Below the pieces are notes generated by a model, which was not told the DNA's origin, made no database searches, and saw only the letters and a program-made list of their open reading frames with translations. The position numbers and the translations under genes are program-made. 64,000 nt of DNA from Halarcobacter sp. (GTDB lineage Bacteria > Campylobacterota > Campylobacteria > Campylobacterales > Arcobacteraceae). Shown piece by piece: positions 37,284 to 46,792 of the stretch. Location: positions 496,001-560,000 of the forward strand of contig NZ_OY781470.1 in assembly GCF_963676935.1 (NCBI RefSeq), read 5' to 3'. Numbering within the stretch: position 1 is the first letter of the stretch; the number at the start of each line of letters is the position of its first letter.

Positions 37284-37606
37284 TGGTTTCGATGAGTTTG
37301 TATTTAACTTATTTAGGATTATTTTTACTCTCTTTAGTTTTAAATAAACACTATAAAGAAGTATTAGGTAAAGATGCAAATAAAATTATAAAATTTGTAT
37401 GTATTTGGCTAGGTTATCTAATTTTAGTAATCTCTTTATATGCAATAATACAGATTTTTGGTTTATCTTTAGGTATTACATATTGGCTTGGTTTAGTAGG
37501 GATAATCATTGTTTTTATTGCAATGATTTATACCTATTATCCAAAACTTATTATAAAGTTATCATTACTACTTTTGATAATAACTTTAGTTTTTACATTA
37601 ATATAA
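37283..37606 (+). CDS. Small membrane protein, DUF3325-like
   Basis: A 107-residue protein with about four TM helices and hardly any loops. The DUF3325 label rests on hydropathy, size and the conserved gene order TonB receptor - DUF3649 - PepSY - DUF3325. It starts at the last base of the PepSY stop codon, so translation is coupled. Function unknown. Confidence 0.6.
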   Translation: MVSMSLYLTYLGLFLLSLVLNKHYKEVLGKDANKIIKFVCIWLGYLILVISLYAIIQIFGLSLGITYWLGLVGIIIVFIAMIYTYYPKLIIKLSLLLLIITLVFTLI

Positions 37607-37617
37607 AAAGGAAAAAA

Positions 37618-38430
37618 ATGAATATTTTAAAATTAGCTTTAGTATCTATTGCTACAGCAGGAAGTTTATTGGCACATGGATTTTGGTTAAACTCATTTGA
37701 AGCAAAATCTCATGGAAGTAGTTTAGTTACAGTTGGTTTCGGAACAGGACATAACTTAACTATTGAGGATTCTATATCAGATAGACTAAGTTTAGAATCA
37801 TTTAATCTGTTAACTCCAGATGGAGAAAAAATTCAACTAAAAAAACCTCTAAAAGGTTTAGATGATATTTATGATAGCGATACAATAAATATTGTTGACA
37901 GTAATTTAGCAATGCAAAAAATTAGTTTAAATAAAAAATCAAAAGCAGGTACTTATAGTGTAGAGATGTCTACAAAAACAAATATTTTTACTAAATATAT
38001 AGACAAAAATGGGAAAAACAGATTTTTTAGAGGTAGTGCAGAAAAAGTAAAAAATCCAAAAAAGATTATATCTTCATTGAAAAATACAATTTATGCTAAA
38101 ACATATTTTGTAAATAAAAAATGGAGTGAACCTAAACCTGTTGGTCACAAATTGGAGCTTATCCCTATAACAGATATCTCAAAGTTATATGTTGGAGATA
38201 AAATAAAATTCAAAGTATTATTTAAAGGAAAGCCTTTAAATAGTGGATTTGTTACCGCAACAAATAGTTTAAGTAAAGGTGATAATGCACTGTTCTCAAA
38301 TATTAGAAAAGGTGTAGCCTCATTTGTTTTAACAAATTTTGGTCAATGGAAATTTGAAATTAATAATAAATCAAAAGAGGATGATTTAGTAGTTTCTGAT
38401 ACTGCAAGTGCAACTTTAAATATCAAATAA
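37618..38430 (+). CDS. DUF4198 periplasmic protein
   Basis: A 270-residue exported protein. ATG 37618 is preceded by AAAAGGAAA and gives a clean signal peptide (MNILKLALVSIATAGSLLA) followed by HGFWLNSFEAKSHG, the DUF4198 hallmark (His followed by an aromatic-Trp-Leu). The C-terminal part is a Ig-like beta domain (LYVGDKIKFKVLFKGKPLNSGFV). DUF4198 proteins occur with nickel, cobalt and iron transporters and are thought to bind metal or act in its periplasmic handling. Cotranscription with the PepSY genes suggests a metal-uptake role. Confidence 0.8.
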   Translation: MNILKLALVSIATAGSLLAHGFWLNSFEAKSHGSSLVTVGFGTGHNLTIEDSISDRLSLESFNLLTPDGEKIQLKKPLKGLDDIYDSDTINIVDSNLAMQKISLNKKSKAGTYSVEMSTKTNIFTKYIDKNGKNRFFRGSAEKVKNPKKIISSLKNTIYAKTYFVNKKWSEPKPVGHKLELIPITDISKLYVGDKIKFKVLFKGKPLNSGFVTATNSLSKGDNALFSNIRKGVASFVLTNFGQWKFEINNKSKEDDLVVSDTASATLNIK

Positions 38431-38437
38431 TTTAATG

Positions 38438-38455
38438 GAAGTCTTTAAAGGCTTC
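38438..38455 (+). terminator. Weak hairpin after the DUF4198 gene
   Basis: GAAGTC (38438-38443) and GGCTTC (38450-38455) pair with one G-U and a TTTAAA loop, 8 bp after the stop. No clear T run follows. The remaining ~190 bp to the TolC gene hold no visible ORF. Confidence 0.4.
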
Positions 38456-38644
38456 TGTTAAATTTGTAAATAGAATTCTATAAAAACTAAACAAACTAAT
38501 CACTTATTTTTTTAATTGCAAACTCAAAGATTAATACTTAAAGCAGTAATAATAATTGGTATCATTAATATTGGGTTAAACTTATGTTTAGTTGAGGTTT
38601 AAAGTGCTTTAGTAAAATTTTATATATAAAAAAAGGAGTATTAA

Positions 38645-39838
38645 TTGTATAAGGTTTTGTTTTTTCTTTTATTGTATTCAATAGTTTATTCAAATGATTT
38701 ACAAATATTGAATAAAGATAAAAAAGAGTTAAGAGAAGTTGAAAAAAGAATAATTCAAGAACAATATAAATCATCAAATAATTCTTGGATTGGTGGAGTT
38801 GATTTAAGTTCAAGCTTAAATAGAAGTCACTCTTCCTCAACTGGAAGTGATAAGTTTACAAAAAGTGTCTCTATTGGATTTTCACAAAATTTATATGAAT
38901 CAGGTGGAATTGAATTTTCAATAAAAAATGCAAAAGACACTTTAAATGAACAGTTGATTGCATGGGAGAATGAAAATCTAGTTATATTAAAAACAATTTA
39001 TGAAACTTTACTCTCAATAAAAAAATTAAAACTACAAATAAAACAAAATGAATTTACATATAAAAATAAAGAGATTGAATTAGCACTTAAGAAAATTCAA
39101 TATGAAGCTGGAGATGTAGATATTACTGAACTAAACGATGCAATTATGGCAAAAAATACACAATATAAAAATAATATTGCTTTAAAAAACTCATTAAAAG
39201 ATGTATTATATGAATTGTCTAAATATACAGATTTAAAATATGAAGAGATAGAGATACTTGATTTTAAGCCAATTAATAAAGAAGATTTTATAAATAACAG
39301 TATAGATTTAAAATATGAAAATGCAAAAATTAATACATTAGATTCAAGTTATAAAGAGTTAAAAAGTTCATATGGACTTCAAGTTAATTTTTCAAGTTCT
39401 TTATCTTATTCTGAATCTGATGAACTAAATGAAGATACAAATAGCAGAAATAAATCAGGTTCATTAGGTTTGAACTTTTCATTACCACTTTTTGATGCTA
39501 CAAAAAAATATGAATTAGAAAAATCAAGATTAGAAATATTAAAACAAAAAGTTAATTTATCTGATATAAAAAAAGAGTTAATAAATAAATATGATCAAAT
39601 CTTAACACAAATCGATACATATGAAAAATACTTTCTCATAATAAATGAAAATTTAGAATTATATGAAGATTTAATTTTAATTAATAGTGTCTCAAATTCG
39701 GCTGGAATGAGTTCTGATTATGATTTAGAAATACTTAAAAATACAAAAAAAATAAATGAATATGATTTAGAGATAAATGATATAGACATGCAATTACAAT
39801 ACTCAAAATTATATTTTATGACAAAGGTTGATAGCTAA
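38645..39838 (+). CDS. TolC-like outer membrane efflux protein
   Basis: A 397-residue outer membrane factor. It starts at TTG 38645, 6 bp after AAAGGAG, and has a signal peptide (about 1-17). The body shows the TolC pattern of long coiled-coil helices (about 95-190 and 280-390) and beta strands of the barrel (SIGFSQNLYESGG; LGLNFSLPLFDATKK). It is shorter than E. coli TolC. It is followed with a 1-bp overlap by a MacA-like adaptor, so it should supply the outer membrane channel for this exporter. Confidence 0.82.
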   Translation: MYKVLFFLLLYSIVYSNDLQILNKDKKELREVEKRIIQEQYKSSNNSWIGGVDLSSSLNRSHSSSTGSDKFTKSVSIGFSQNLYESGGIEFSIKNAKDTLNEQLIAWENENLVILKTIYETLLSIKKLKLQIKQNEFTYKNKEIELALKKIQYEAGDVDITELNDAIMAKNTQYKNNIALKNSLKDVLYELSKYTDLKYEEIEILDFKPINKEDFINNSIDLKYENAKINTLDSSYKELKSSYGLQVNFSSSLSYSESDELNEDTNSRNKSGSLGLNFSLPLFDATKKYELEKSRLEILKQKVNLSDIKKELINKYDQILTQIDTYEKYFLIINENLELYEDLILINSVSNSAGMSSDYDLEILKNTKKINEYDLEINDIDMQLQYSKLYFMTKVDS

Positions 39839-41115
39839 TGAAAAATAGTTTAGAAGATGAACTTAACTCTTATTCAAATAATAGTGGAAATAAGAAATAT
39901 ATTTGGATAGTTTTAATTTTATTAATTGCAGGATCAGGTATTTATTATTATCTTATGGATAAGAATATAGAGTCTAGTCAAGTTGGATATAACACAAAAA
40001 AAGTAGAAAAAGGTGATGTTGTAGTTAGTGTAACAGCAACGGGTAATTTGGAACCTACAAATAGTGTAGATATTGGTATTGAAGTATCAGGAACTTTAAA
40101 AGAGATTTATGTTGATTTTAATGATAGAGTAGAAGTCGGACAAGTTTTGGCAAAAATTGATACTGCAAAACTTCAGGCTAAAGTTGATAGTTCAAAAGCT
40201 TCTTTAACAATAGCAAAAGCAAATCTTATTGAGAGCGAAGTTAGTTTAAAAAATAAAAAAGTAAATTATGACAGAATACTAAAAATGCATAGAGAATCAG
40301 GAGGAAAATACCCTTCTCAAAATGATGTAGATGATGCAATGTTCTCTTATGAAAGTGCTAAAGCTAGTTTAGATGCAATGAAAGCAAAAGTATTACAAGC
40401 TCAATATGATTTAAAAACTGATGAAGAAAATCTTGAAAAGGCAGTAGTTAAATCATCTATAAATGGCATTGTTTTAGATAGAGTAGTTGAAGTTGGTCAA
40501 ACTGTTGCTGCTACAAATACAACTCCTACTCTTTTTACAGTTGCAAAAGATTTAAGAAAAATGGAACTTATAGTAAATATTGATGAAGCTGATGTAGCTA
40601 ATATTAAAGAAAATCTTGATGTTGAATTTACTGTTGATGCATATCCAGATGAAAAATTTAAAGGGAAAATTAGGCAAGTTCGATATAACCCAATTGAATC
40701 TAGTGGAGTAATTACTTATGAAACAGTTGTTTTACTAAATAATGATAAATTGCTTTTAAGACCAGGGATGACAGCAACTGCACAAATTTTTACAAAACAA
40801 TTAAGAGACCAAATTATAGTTCCCAATGCTGCATTTAGATTTAAACCTAGTAATAAAGAGATAAGAAGTAATAAAAGTATGAAAGATATTATGTCAGGTT
40901 CAGGAAGAAGACCTAAAGGTTCTAGATCTAATAAAAGTTCAAAAAATATAAAAAAATCAACAAATATGAAAATTGTATATGTTTTAAAAGATGGAGAAGC
41001 AAAAAGTGTAAAAGTGAAAACAATTGACACAGATGGGAAGTTTACTGCTATTAAATCAAGAAACTTAAGTGTTGGAGATGAAGTTATTATTTCACAAAGT
41101 AGCATTAATGAGTAA
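39838..41115 (+). CDS. macA: MacA-like periplasmic adaptor (HlyD/RND family)
   Basis: A 425-residue membrane-fusion protein linking an inner membrane ABC transporter to TolC. It has one TM helix (about 22-40), a lipoyl-like domain (GNLEPTNSVDIGIEVSGTLKEIYVDFNDRVEVGQVLAKID), a coiled-coil hairpin (about 115-205) and beta-barrel domains. An unusual basic Ser/Lys/Arg-rich insertion occupies about 335-380 (GSGRRPKGSRSNKSSKN). It is expressed with TolC and a MacB-type ABC pair. Substrate could be a macrolide-like compound, lipid or siderophore. Confidence 0.88.
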   Translation: MKNSLEDELNSYSNNSGNKKYIWIVLILLIAGSGIYYYLMDKNIESSQVGYNTKKVEKGDVVVSVTATGNLEPTNSVDIGIEVSGTLKEIYVDFNDRVEVGQVLAKIDTAKLQAKVDSSKASLTIAKANLIESEVSLKNKKVNYDRILKMHRESGGKYPSQNDVDDAMFSYESAKASLDAMKAKVLQAQYDLKTDEENLEKAVVKSSINGIVLDRVVEVGQTVAATNTTPTLFTVAKDLRKMELIVNIDEADVANIKENLDVEFTVDAYPDEKFKGKIRQVRYNPIESSGVITYETVVLLNNDKLLLRPGMTATAQIFTKQLRDQIIVPNAAFRFKPSNKEIRSNKSMKDIMSGSGRRPKGSRSNKSSKNIKKSTNMKIVYVLKDGEAKSVKVKTIDTDGKFTAIKSRNLSVGDEVIISQSSINE

Positions 41116-41812
41116 TGAAAAACCAATAATAGAGTTTAAAAATATTGTTAAAACCTATGGTAAAAGTGAAGCTAAAACCTATGCTTTAAATGGAGTAGAT
41201 TTTTCTATAAAAGAGGGAGAATTTGTTGCTATTATGGGAGCAAGTGGTAGTGGAAAATCAACTTCAATGAATATGATAGGTTGTTTAGATAAACCAAGCT
41301 CAGGAGAGTATTTATTTAACAATATTCATGTAGAAAAACTAAATAGAAATCAGATGGCATTAATTAGAAGAAATTATATAGGTTTTGTATTCCAAAATTT
41401 TAATCTTCTTGGTAGAACTTCTGCACTAGAAAATGTAGAATTGCCATTAATTTATAGAAAAATACCTGCCAAACAAAGAAAATTATTAGCTTTTGAAGCT
41501 TTAAAAAAGGTTGGTTTAGAAAGTGTTATTTACCATGCACCATCGCAACTTTCTGGGGGTCAGCAACAACGTGTAGCAATCGCAAGAGCTATTGTTACAA
41601 ATCCTTTGATTTTGTTAGCAGATGAACCTACAGGAAATCTTGATAGTATAAAAAGTGTCGAGATTATGAATTTATTAAAAAAGCTAAATGAGCAATCAGG
41701 TATTACTGTTATTATGGTAACACATGAAGAAGATATGGCTACATATGCAAGTAGAACAATATATTTTAGAGATGGACATATAGATAAAGCTCTTAAAAAA
41801 GGATATAAGTAA
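41108..41812 (+). CDS. MacB-type ABC transporter ATPase
   Basis: A 234-residue ABC ATPase from ATG 41108, overlapping macA by 8 bp. Walker A GASGSGKS (44-51), signature LSGGQQQR (148-155), Walker B LLADEPTGNLD (169-179) and an H-switch in MVTHEED are all present. It powers the MacA/TolC exporter with the separate permease encoded next, which it overlaps by 1 bp. An upstream frame extension to 41069 would overlap macA more and lacks a good start. Confidence 0.93.
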   Translation: MSNEKPIIEFKNIVKTYGKSEAKTYALNGVDFSIKEGEFVAIMGASGSGKSTSMNMIGCLDKPSSGEYLFNNIHVEKLNRNQMALIRRNYIGFVFQNFNLLGRTSALENVELPLIYRKIPAKQRKLLAFEALKKVGLESVIYHAPSQLSGGQQQRVAIARAIVTNPLILLADEPTGNLDSIKSVEIMNLLKKLNEQSGITVIMVTHEEDMATYASRTIYFRDGHIDKALKKGYK

Positions 41813-43038
41813 TGTTAATAAATGCTTTTTTAATAGCTGTAAAAGAGATTAGAAGAAATATTTTAAGATCAATCTTAACTATTCTTGGAATTGTAATTGG
41901 AGTTGCCTCTGTTATAGGTATGGTTATGATTGGAGATGGTACAACAGCAAATGTAACTGAGGGTATAAAAAAACTGGGAACCAATATGTTAACTTTAAGG
42001 GTTGGTCAAGAAAGAAGAGGGCCACCTAGAACTGATAACAGTGCTAGATCTTTTAATGAAGCAGATATAGATTCTATAAAATATGAGATTCAAAATGTTG
42101 TAGGTGTTGCACCTGAGGATGATTCTAGTATAAATGTTATTTATGGTAACAAAAGTTATTCAAGTAAAATTGTTGGAACAAATAATGATTTTTTTGAAAT
42201 AAAAAATTGGGAATTAGAAAACGGTAGATTATTTGAAGTTTCAGAATTATCTGCAGGAAAAGCAGTTTGTATTATAGGTACAACTGTAATAAAACAACTA
42301 TTTGATGTAGAAGAGGGTGTGACTATTAATCCTGTTGGTGAGAAAGTTAGACTAAAAAGCTTTTCTTGTACAGTTATTGGAACATTAAAATCAAAGGGTG
42401 CAGCTGCATTTGGTAGAGATCAAGATGATATTATAGTTACACCACTTGGAATGTATCAAAGAAAAGTAAAAGGAAATAAAAATATTACAACTATAATTAC
42501 TTCAATAAATGATAGTAAAAATATTGAAAAAGCAAAAGATGATATAACTATACTTATGAGGGAAAGAAGAAATATTGGTATTAATGAAGATGACAATTTT
42601 CATATTAGAGATATGCAAGATTTACTTTCAACTATGACATCTACTACTGAAACTTTAACTTATCTTTTAGGTTCAATTGCTGCAATTTCTCTTTTAGTTG
42701 GTGGAATTGGTATTATGAATATTATGCTGGTTTCAGTAACTGAAAGAACAAGAGAGATTGGGACTAGATTAGCAATAGGTGCAATGGAAGGTGAGGTGTT
42801 ATTACAATTTTTAGTTGAAGCTGTAGTATTATCAACTTTAGGTGGTATTATTGGAATTGCATTAGGTTTAGGTTTAGGATTTACAGCTGTAACTATGATT
42901 CAGTTACCATTTATTATAAATCATGAGATTATTTTAGTTGCATTTATTTTTTCAACAATAATTGGTGTAATATTTGGATATTTTCCTGCAAGAAAAGCAG
43001 CAAGATTAAATCCAATTGATGCTTTAAGATATGAATAG
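41812..43038 (+). CDS. macB: MacB-type ABC transporter permease
   Basis: A 408-residue permease of the MacB/FtsX family. It has an N-terminal TM helix (about 20-42, in ILTILGIVIGVASVIGMVMIG), a ~230-residue periplasmic MacB core domain and three C-terminal TM helices (near 275-400). The family signature GGIGIMNIMLVSVTERTREIG is at about 295-315, and it ends in the conserved PARKAARLNPIDALRYE. Here ATPase and permease are separate polypeptides, unlike fused E. coli MacB. It is the last gene of the TolC-MacA-MacB operon. Confidence 0.92.
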   Translation: MLINAFLIAVKEIRRNILRSILTILGIVIGVASVIGMVMIGDGTTANVTEGIKKLGTNMLTLRVGQERRGPPRTDNSARSFNEADIDSIKYEIQNVVGVAPEDDSSINVIYGNKSYSSKIVGTNNDFFEIKNWELENGRLFEVSELSAGKAVCIIGTTVIKQLFDVEEGVTINPVGEKVRLKSFSCTVIGTLKSKGAAAFGRDQDDIIVTPLGMYQRKVKGNKNITTIITSINDSKNIEKAKDDITILMRERRNIGINEDDNFHIRDMQDLLSTMTSTTETLTYLLGSIAAISLLVGGIGIMNIMLVSVTERTREIGTRLAIGAMEGEVLLQFLVEAVVLSTLGGIIGIALGLGLGFTAVTMIQLPFIINHEIILVAFIFSTIIGVIFGYFPARKAARLNPIDALRYE

Positions 43039-43080
43039 TATATTTTATATGGGTGTTTGGAAAAAAGCTAAATTAATATT

Positions 43081-43114
43081 CCTTACATTTTATTTCAGAA
43101 AATAAAATGTAAGG
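43081..43114. terminator. Perfect 15-bp hairpin between convergent genes
   Basis: CCTTACATTTTATTT (43081-43095) and AAATAAAATGTAAGG (43100-43114) are perfect inverted copies around CAGA. It lies between the macB stop and the stop of the minus-strand diguanylate cyclase gene, and the T-rich arm of the stem itself provides the T run on each strand. A bidirectional terminator is the simplest reading. Confidence 0.8.
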
Positions 43115-43137
43115 TAGTTAAAAAAGAATAAAGATTT

Positions 43138-44994
43138 TTAATATTTCTCTTTATCTCCATTTTTAAGAACATCTTTTGTAAATCTAATTACTTTATTTCT
43201 TCCTGTTTCTTTTGCTTGATATAAACAAAGGTCAGCATATTTAATACATTTCCAGAATTGGTCTGTATCTGTTGGGAAGAATGCGTATCCAATACTTACA
43301 GTTTTACTAAATGATTCATTATTAAAATTAAATATGATTTTCCCAAATTCTACATTTATTCTTTGAGCCAACTCTTTTGCCGTTTCAACTGTAGGGTTTT
43401 TCATAATAATTAAGAACTCTTCTCCCCCAAATCTAACAATAAATTCATCATTTGTTACAAACTCTTTCATTGTTTTTGCAAGTCTTTGTAATATTGCATC
43501 TCCTGCATCATGTCCATAAGTATCATTTACCATTTTAAAATAATCAATATCTAAAAACATAACAGCATAAGTTGTACCTTGAGCAAGTTCATTTGGCATA
43601 GTTCTATCTACAAACTCATCTAGATATTTTCTATTGTATAAACCTGTTAATCCATCTACTAGATTTCTTTCTCTTAAAACATCCATTAAGATTCTACTCT
43701 CTAAAATAGGTTTAGTTTCCTCAAGATATTTTTTGATAATACCTATTTGATATTTATTATGTTTAATACAATCTTTGTCTTCACATAAAATATGTATAGT
43801 AACTGATTTTTGATCATTAATATTAAATGGGATACAAGTATATTCTGCTTCACAAGATTCACAATTTGCTAATCTACAAACTTCAGGGAAAGTTTCAGAT
43901 GTAATTACGTTATTTGTTCTTTGCGCCCTACAAAACTCTTTTATATCTTTTCTCACATCACAACAAGCTTTTTTATCTTTTGGTGCATAGATAATTTTTC
44001 TTTCATCTTTTTGTAAATCATCTTCAAAAATATAAAATGTTTTTATTTTTAACTTATCTTTGAAAACTTGAATAAGTCTATAATATATATCATCTTTAGT
44101 TAAATCAGTTTCGATAGTCTTTTTATAATTATATATTTCTGATATATCTTCTATAATCTCTTTTGCTGTAAGCAATTTATCATTATTTACATTTGAAGCT
44201 CTATTATGTACGAAAGCAGTTAGATTTCTTTCAATACCTGTTAATACTGTTTCAAGTTTTTCAATAATTTCATTTAACCACATAAAGGCTTCTTTATCCT
44301 CTTTTAAAATACCCTCTTGTGCCCTTACAGCATAGTTACCTTCATGTACTTGTTTTAATATATTTGTAATAGAATCAAATGAACTAGTATAAGGTTTGAT
44401 TTTTCTACTAATAAAAATTAAGAAGAAAATCAAGAATACAATAACAATAGCAATAATATTTAAAAGAATTGCTATACTAGACAATCTATCCTCTTGTATA
44501 TCAAAAGTTAAAGATATAGCACCTAATACTTCTCCCTCTTTTGCATCATGACAGGCTAAGCAATTTGGTTTATCAAGTGATGAAGCAGTATATGGAATAG
44601 TAATTCTAAGATTAGCTTGCTCAACAGTTTCGTTGATAACTACCTTCTCTTTTCCCGTTTTTAAAACCTCTTCATCCACAGCATCTCTTGGAACTTCATT
44701 TGTACTGTGAGTTCCAAATTGTTCACTAACTTTAGGAGACCTTACAACCCAAAGCTCATTTAGTTCTCTTAATCTTTCTAAACTATTTAAAAAGGTATCT
44801 CTTTGATGCATATTTCCATTGACCATATGGGATGTCAAAGCATTTTTTACAATATCTGCAGTTAAGTAAGCCCTTTTTTTAGCACTGTTATAACCACTTT
44901 CTCTTGAACCTATAGCAACTAATGCAACAATAATCAAGGTTAATAAAGTAACCATTGAAAATATAATAAGAGTAATTTTCTTGTTAGAATTCAT
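43138..44994 (-). CDS. Diguanylate cyclase with periplasmic haem-c sensor
   Basis: A 618-residue protein that should make c-di-GMP from GTP. It has two TM helices (about 7-28 and 178-200) bracketing a periplasmic domain with a c-type haem motif C145-L-A-C148-H149, of the DUF3365 kind. A HAMP-like linker and a cysteine-rich cytoplasmic middle region follow (about 315-425: CCDVRKDIKEFC, CRLANCESCEAEYTC, CEDKDC), probably a GAF-like metal site. A GGDEF domain (LVDGLTGLYNRKYLDEF; catalytic GGEEF) comes last. No RxxD inhibitory site precedes GGEEF. Redox or gas sensing is inferred from the haem. Confidence 0.9.
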   Translation of the reverse strand: MNSNKKITLIIFSMVTLLTLIIVALVAIGSRESGYNSAKKRAYLTADIVKNALTSHMVNGNMHQRDTFLNSLERLRELNELWVVRSPKVSEQFGTHSTNEVPRDAVDEEVLKTGKEKVVINETVEQANLRITIPYTASSLDKPNCLACHDAKEGEVLGAISLTFDIQEDRLSSIAILLNIIAIVIVFLIFFLIFISRKIKPYTSSFDSITNILKQVHEGNYAVRAQEGILKEDKEAFMWLNEIIEKLETVLTGIERNLTAFVHNRASNVNNDKLLTAKEIIEDISEIYNYKKTIETDLTKDDIYYRLIQVFKDKLKIKTFYIFEDDLQKDERKIIYAPKDKKACCDVRKDIKEFCRAQRTNNVITSETFPEVCRLANCESCEAEYTCIPFNINDQKSVTIHILCEDKDCIKHNKYQIGIIKKYLEETKPILESRILMDVLRERNLVDGLTGLYNRKYLDEFVDRTMPNELAQGTTYAVMFLDIDYFKMVNDTYGHDAGDAILQRLAKTMKEFVTNDEFIVRFGGEEFLIIMKNPTVETAKELAQRINVEFGKIIFNFNNESFSKTVSIGYAFFPTDTDQFWKCIKYADLCLYQAKETGRNKVIRFTKDVLKNGDKEKY

Positions 44995-45035
44995 ATTTTA
45001 CCTTTTGTGAAATTATAGTTTAAAACTTAATAAAG

Positions 45036-45746
45036 CTACAAGATTTTGAAAGCCTCTTCCAAATCAATAGTACCTTCATAAAACGCTTTACCAACTATAA
45101 CTCCAGAGATTTTTCCATTTTTTTTACAATTTTTAATATCTTCTATATCTTTTACTCCACCACTTGCGATTGTATCAATACCACTTGAATCGGCAATAGA
45201 TTGAGTAAATTCTACATTTACACCACAAAGCATTCCATCTTTTGAAATATCTGTACATATAATAGCTTCAACACCTGCATTTGCAAATTCACGAGCTAAA
45301 TCAGTAGCTTTCATTGAACTAACTTCAGCCCAACCTTCAACTGCAACCATTCCATCCATTGCATCTATACCAACTGCGATAGGGTATTTTGCTGCCATAT
45401 CTTTAACGAACTGTGGATCTTTTACTGCAATTGAACCAAGAATTAATCTATCAACTCCAAGTTCAAGATACATTTTAATAGTTTCTTCATCTCTAATACC
45501 ACCACCAAGTTCAACTTTTAAGTTACAATTTTCTCTAATCTTTTTTATTTGTTCTAAGTTTGCAGGCTTACCAGCAAAGGCACCATTTAAATCAACTATA
45601 TGTACCCAGTTACTTCCTAACTCTTCAAATCTTTTTGCTACCATCCAAGGTTCATCTGAATAGATTTTTGCACTATCCATCAAACCTTTACTAAGTCTAA
45701 CAGCTTTCCCATCTTTTAAATCTATAGCTGGTAATATATCCATCAT
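45036..45746 (-). CDS. hisA: Phosphoribosylformimino-5-aminoimidazole carboxamide ribotide isomerase
   Basis: HisA catalyses the isomerisation of ProFAR to PRFAR, the fourth step of histidine synthesis. The 236-residue (beta-alpha)8 barrel starts [17 protein letters not shown] with the catalytic aspartate D9, and has [18 protein letters not shown], and [12 protein letters not shown] with the second catalytic aspartate in TDISKDGML. It sits on the minus strand. hisH lies 5.7 kb upstream on the same strand, with an opposite-strand signalling block between. Confidence 0.96.
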   Translation of the reverse strand: MMDILPAIDLKDGKAVRLSKGLMDSAKIYSDEPWMVAKRFEELGSNWVHIVDLNGAFAGKPANLEQIKKIRENCNLKVELGGGIRDEETIKMYLELGVDRLILGSIAVKDPQFVKDMAAKYPIAVGIDAMDGMVAVEGWAEVSSMKATDLAREFANAGVEAIICTDISKDGMLCGVNVEFTQSIADSSGIDTIASGGVKDIEDIKNCKKNGKISGVIVGKAFYEGTIDLEEAFKIL

Positions 45747-45913
45747 TCTCTCTTTATAATTATTTTAAGTTAAAATTATAGTAATTCTTTTTAGTATTTT
45801 CCCTAAAATTTAAGTCTTTATGATAAATAATTGTAAAAAAGTGAACAGTTATTTATCCAAATTATAAAATTTATTTGTTAAAATAAATAATTAAACTAAA
45901 ATTATGGAAACCA

Positions 45914-46792
45914 ATGAAAAAGATTATATTAATAATTCTTTTAATAATTACTTTATCACAAGCAGAAAATTATAAATATGAAGCAACTTGTGGTTTTTTA
46001 TATCAAGGTACACTTTTAACTAAATTTAAAGAATCTAGAATTGCACTAAAATCTTGGGTAGAAGAATTAATAAAAAAAAATGGTGGTAAAGCTACTGTCA
46101 ATTTTTATGAAGATGAGAGAAAGCTTTTTAAAGACCTAAAAAAAAACAAACTTGATATGGTAGTTTTAACTGCACCATATTTTTTTAAAAATAAAGAAGA
46201 TATTTATAAATATTCAAAAGATTTTTGGAGTTTAGACTTTGGAAGTGGGAAATATATCTATTATTATCTTATTGGGAAAAATGACACAGAATATAGAAGT
46301 TTTAAAACCTTAAAAAACAAAACTTTAAGTATTCAAGTTAATGACAGTATTGGAAAAGTTTGGTTAGATAAAAACATTTATGAGATAAACAAAGTCAAAG
46401 CTGAAAAAATTTTAAAAAAATTAAAATATGAGGAAAAAGAGAGTAGCGTAGTGTTGAATGTTTATTTTGACAAAAGTGATTATGCCATTATCAACAAAAG
46501 AGTTTGGGATGATATGCTTGCTTTAAATCCTTCAATAGTAAAAAAGGTAAAAATAATAGAAAAAACTGATATAGGTCAACTAAACTCTATTGGACTATTT
46601 TCAAAAAATACTAAACAAATAATTGTTGACTCAGTATTTAAAATTGGGCTTGGGATGAAAGAGGATGAAGGCTATAAAAACGTAATAGATATATTAGAAA
46701 ATATTTCTATGTACAAATTAGAAAAAAATGATTTAGATGATTTAATTAAATATTATGACGAGTATTTTAAGTTAGAGGAAAAGTATAATTGA
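45914..46792 (+). CDS. Periplasmic substrate-binding protein (PhnD-like)
   Basis: A 292-residue exported protein with a signal peptide (MKKIILIILLIITLSQA) and the two-lobed fold of PhnD-type phosphate/phosphonate binding proteins. The elements LKKNKLDMVVLTAPYFF (about 74-91) and SFKTLKNKTLSIQVNDSIG are typical of the family. It is encoded with a histidine kinase whose TTG start overlaps its stop by 4 bp, not with ABC transporter genes. So it probably acts as a ligand-binding partner of the sensor kinase rather than in import. The ligand is unknown. Confidence 0.75.
   Translation: MKKIILIILLIITLSQAENYKYEATCGFLYQGTLLTKFKESRIALKSWVEELIKKNGGKATVNFYEDERKLFKDLKKNKLDMVVLTAPYFFKNKEDIYKYSKDFWSLDFGSGKYIYYYLIGKNDTEYRSFKTLKNKTLSIQVNDSIGKVWLDKNIYEINKVKAEKILKKLKYEEKESSVVLNVYFDKSDYAIINKRVWDDMLALNPSIVKKVKIIEKTDIGQLNSIGLFSKNTKQIIVDSVFKIGLGMKEDEGYKNVIDILENISMYKLEKNDLDDLIKYYDEYFKLEEKYN

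Noticed and set aside
37399-37617. N-terminal extension of the DUF4198 protein
   Set aside because: It overlaps the DUF3325-like gene and would hide a clear signal peptide that begins at ATG 37618 behind a good ribosome binding site.
38565-38840. Minus-strand 91-residue open frame over the tolC start
   Set aside because: It overlaps the promoter, ribosome binding site and signal peptide of the tolC-like gene, and its translation is Leu/Asn/Tyr-rich with no recognisable features.
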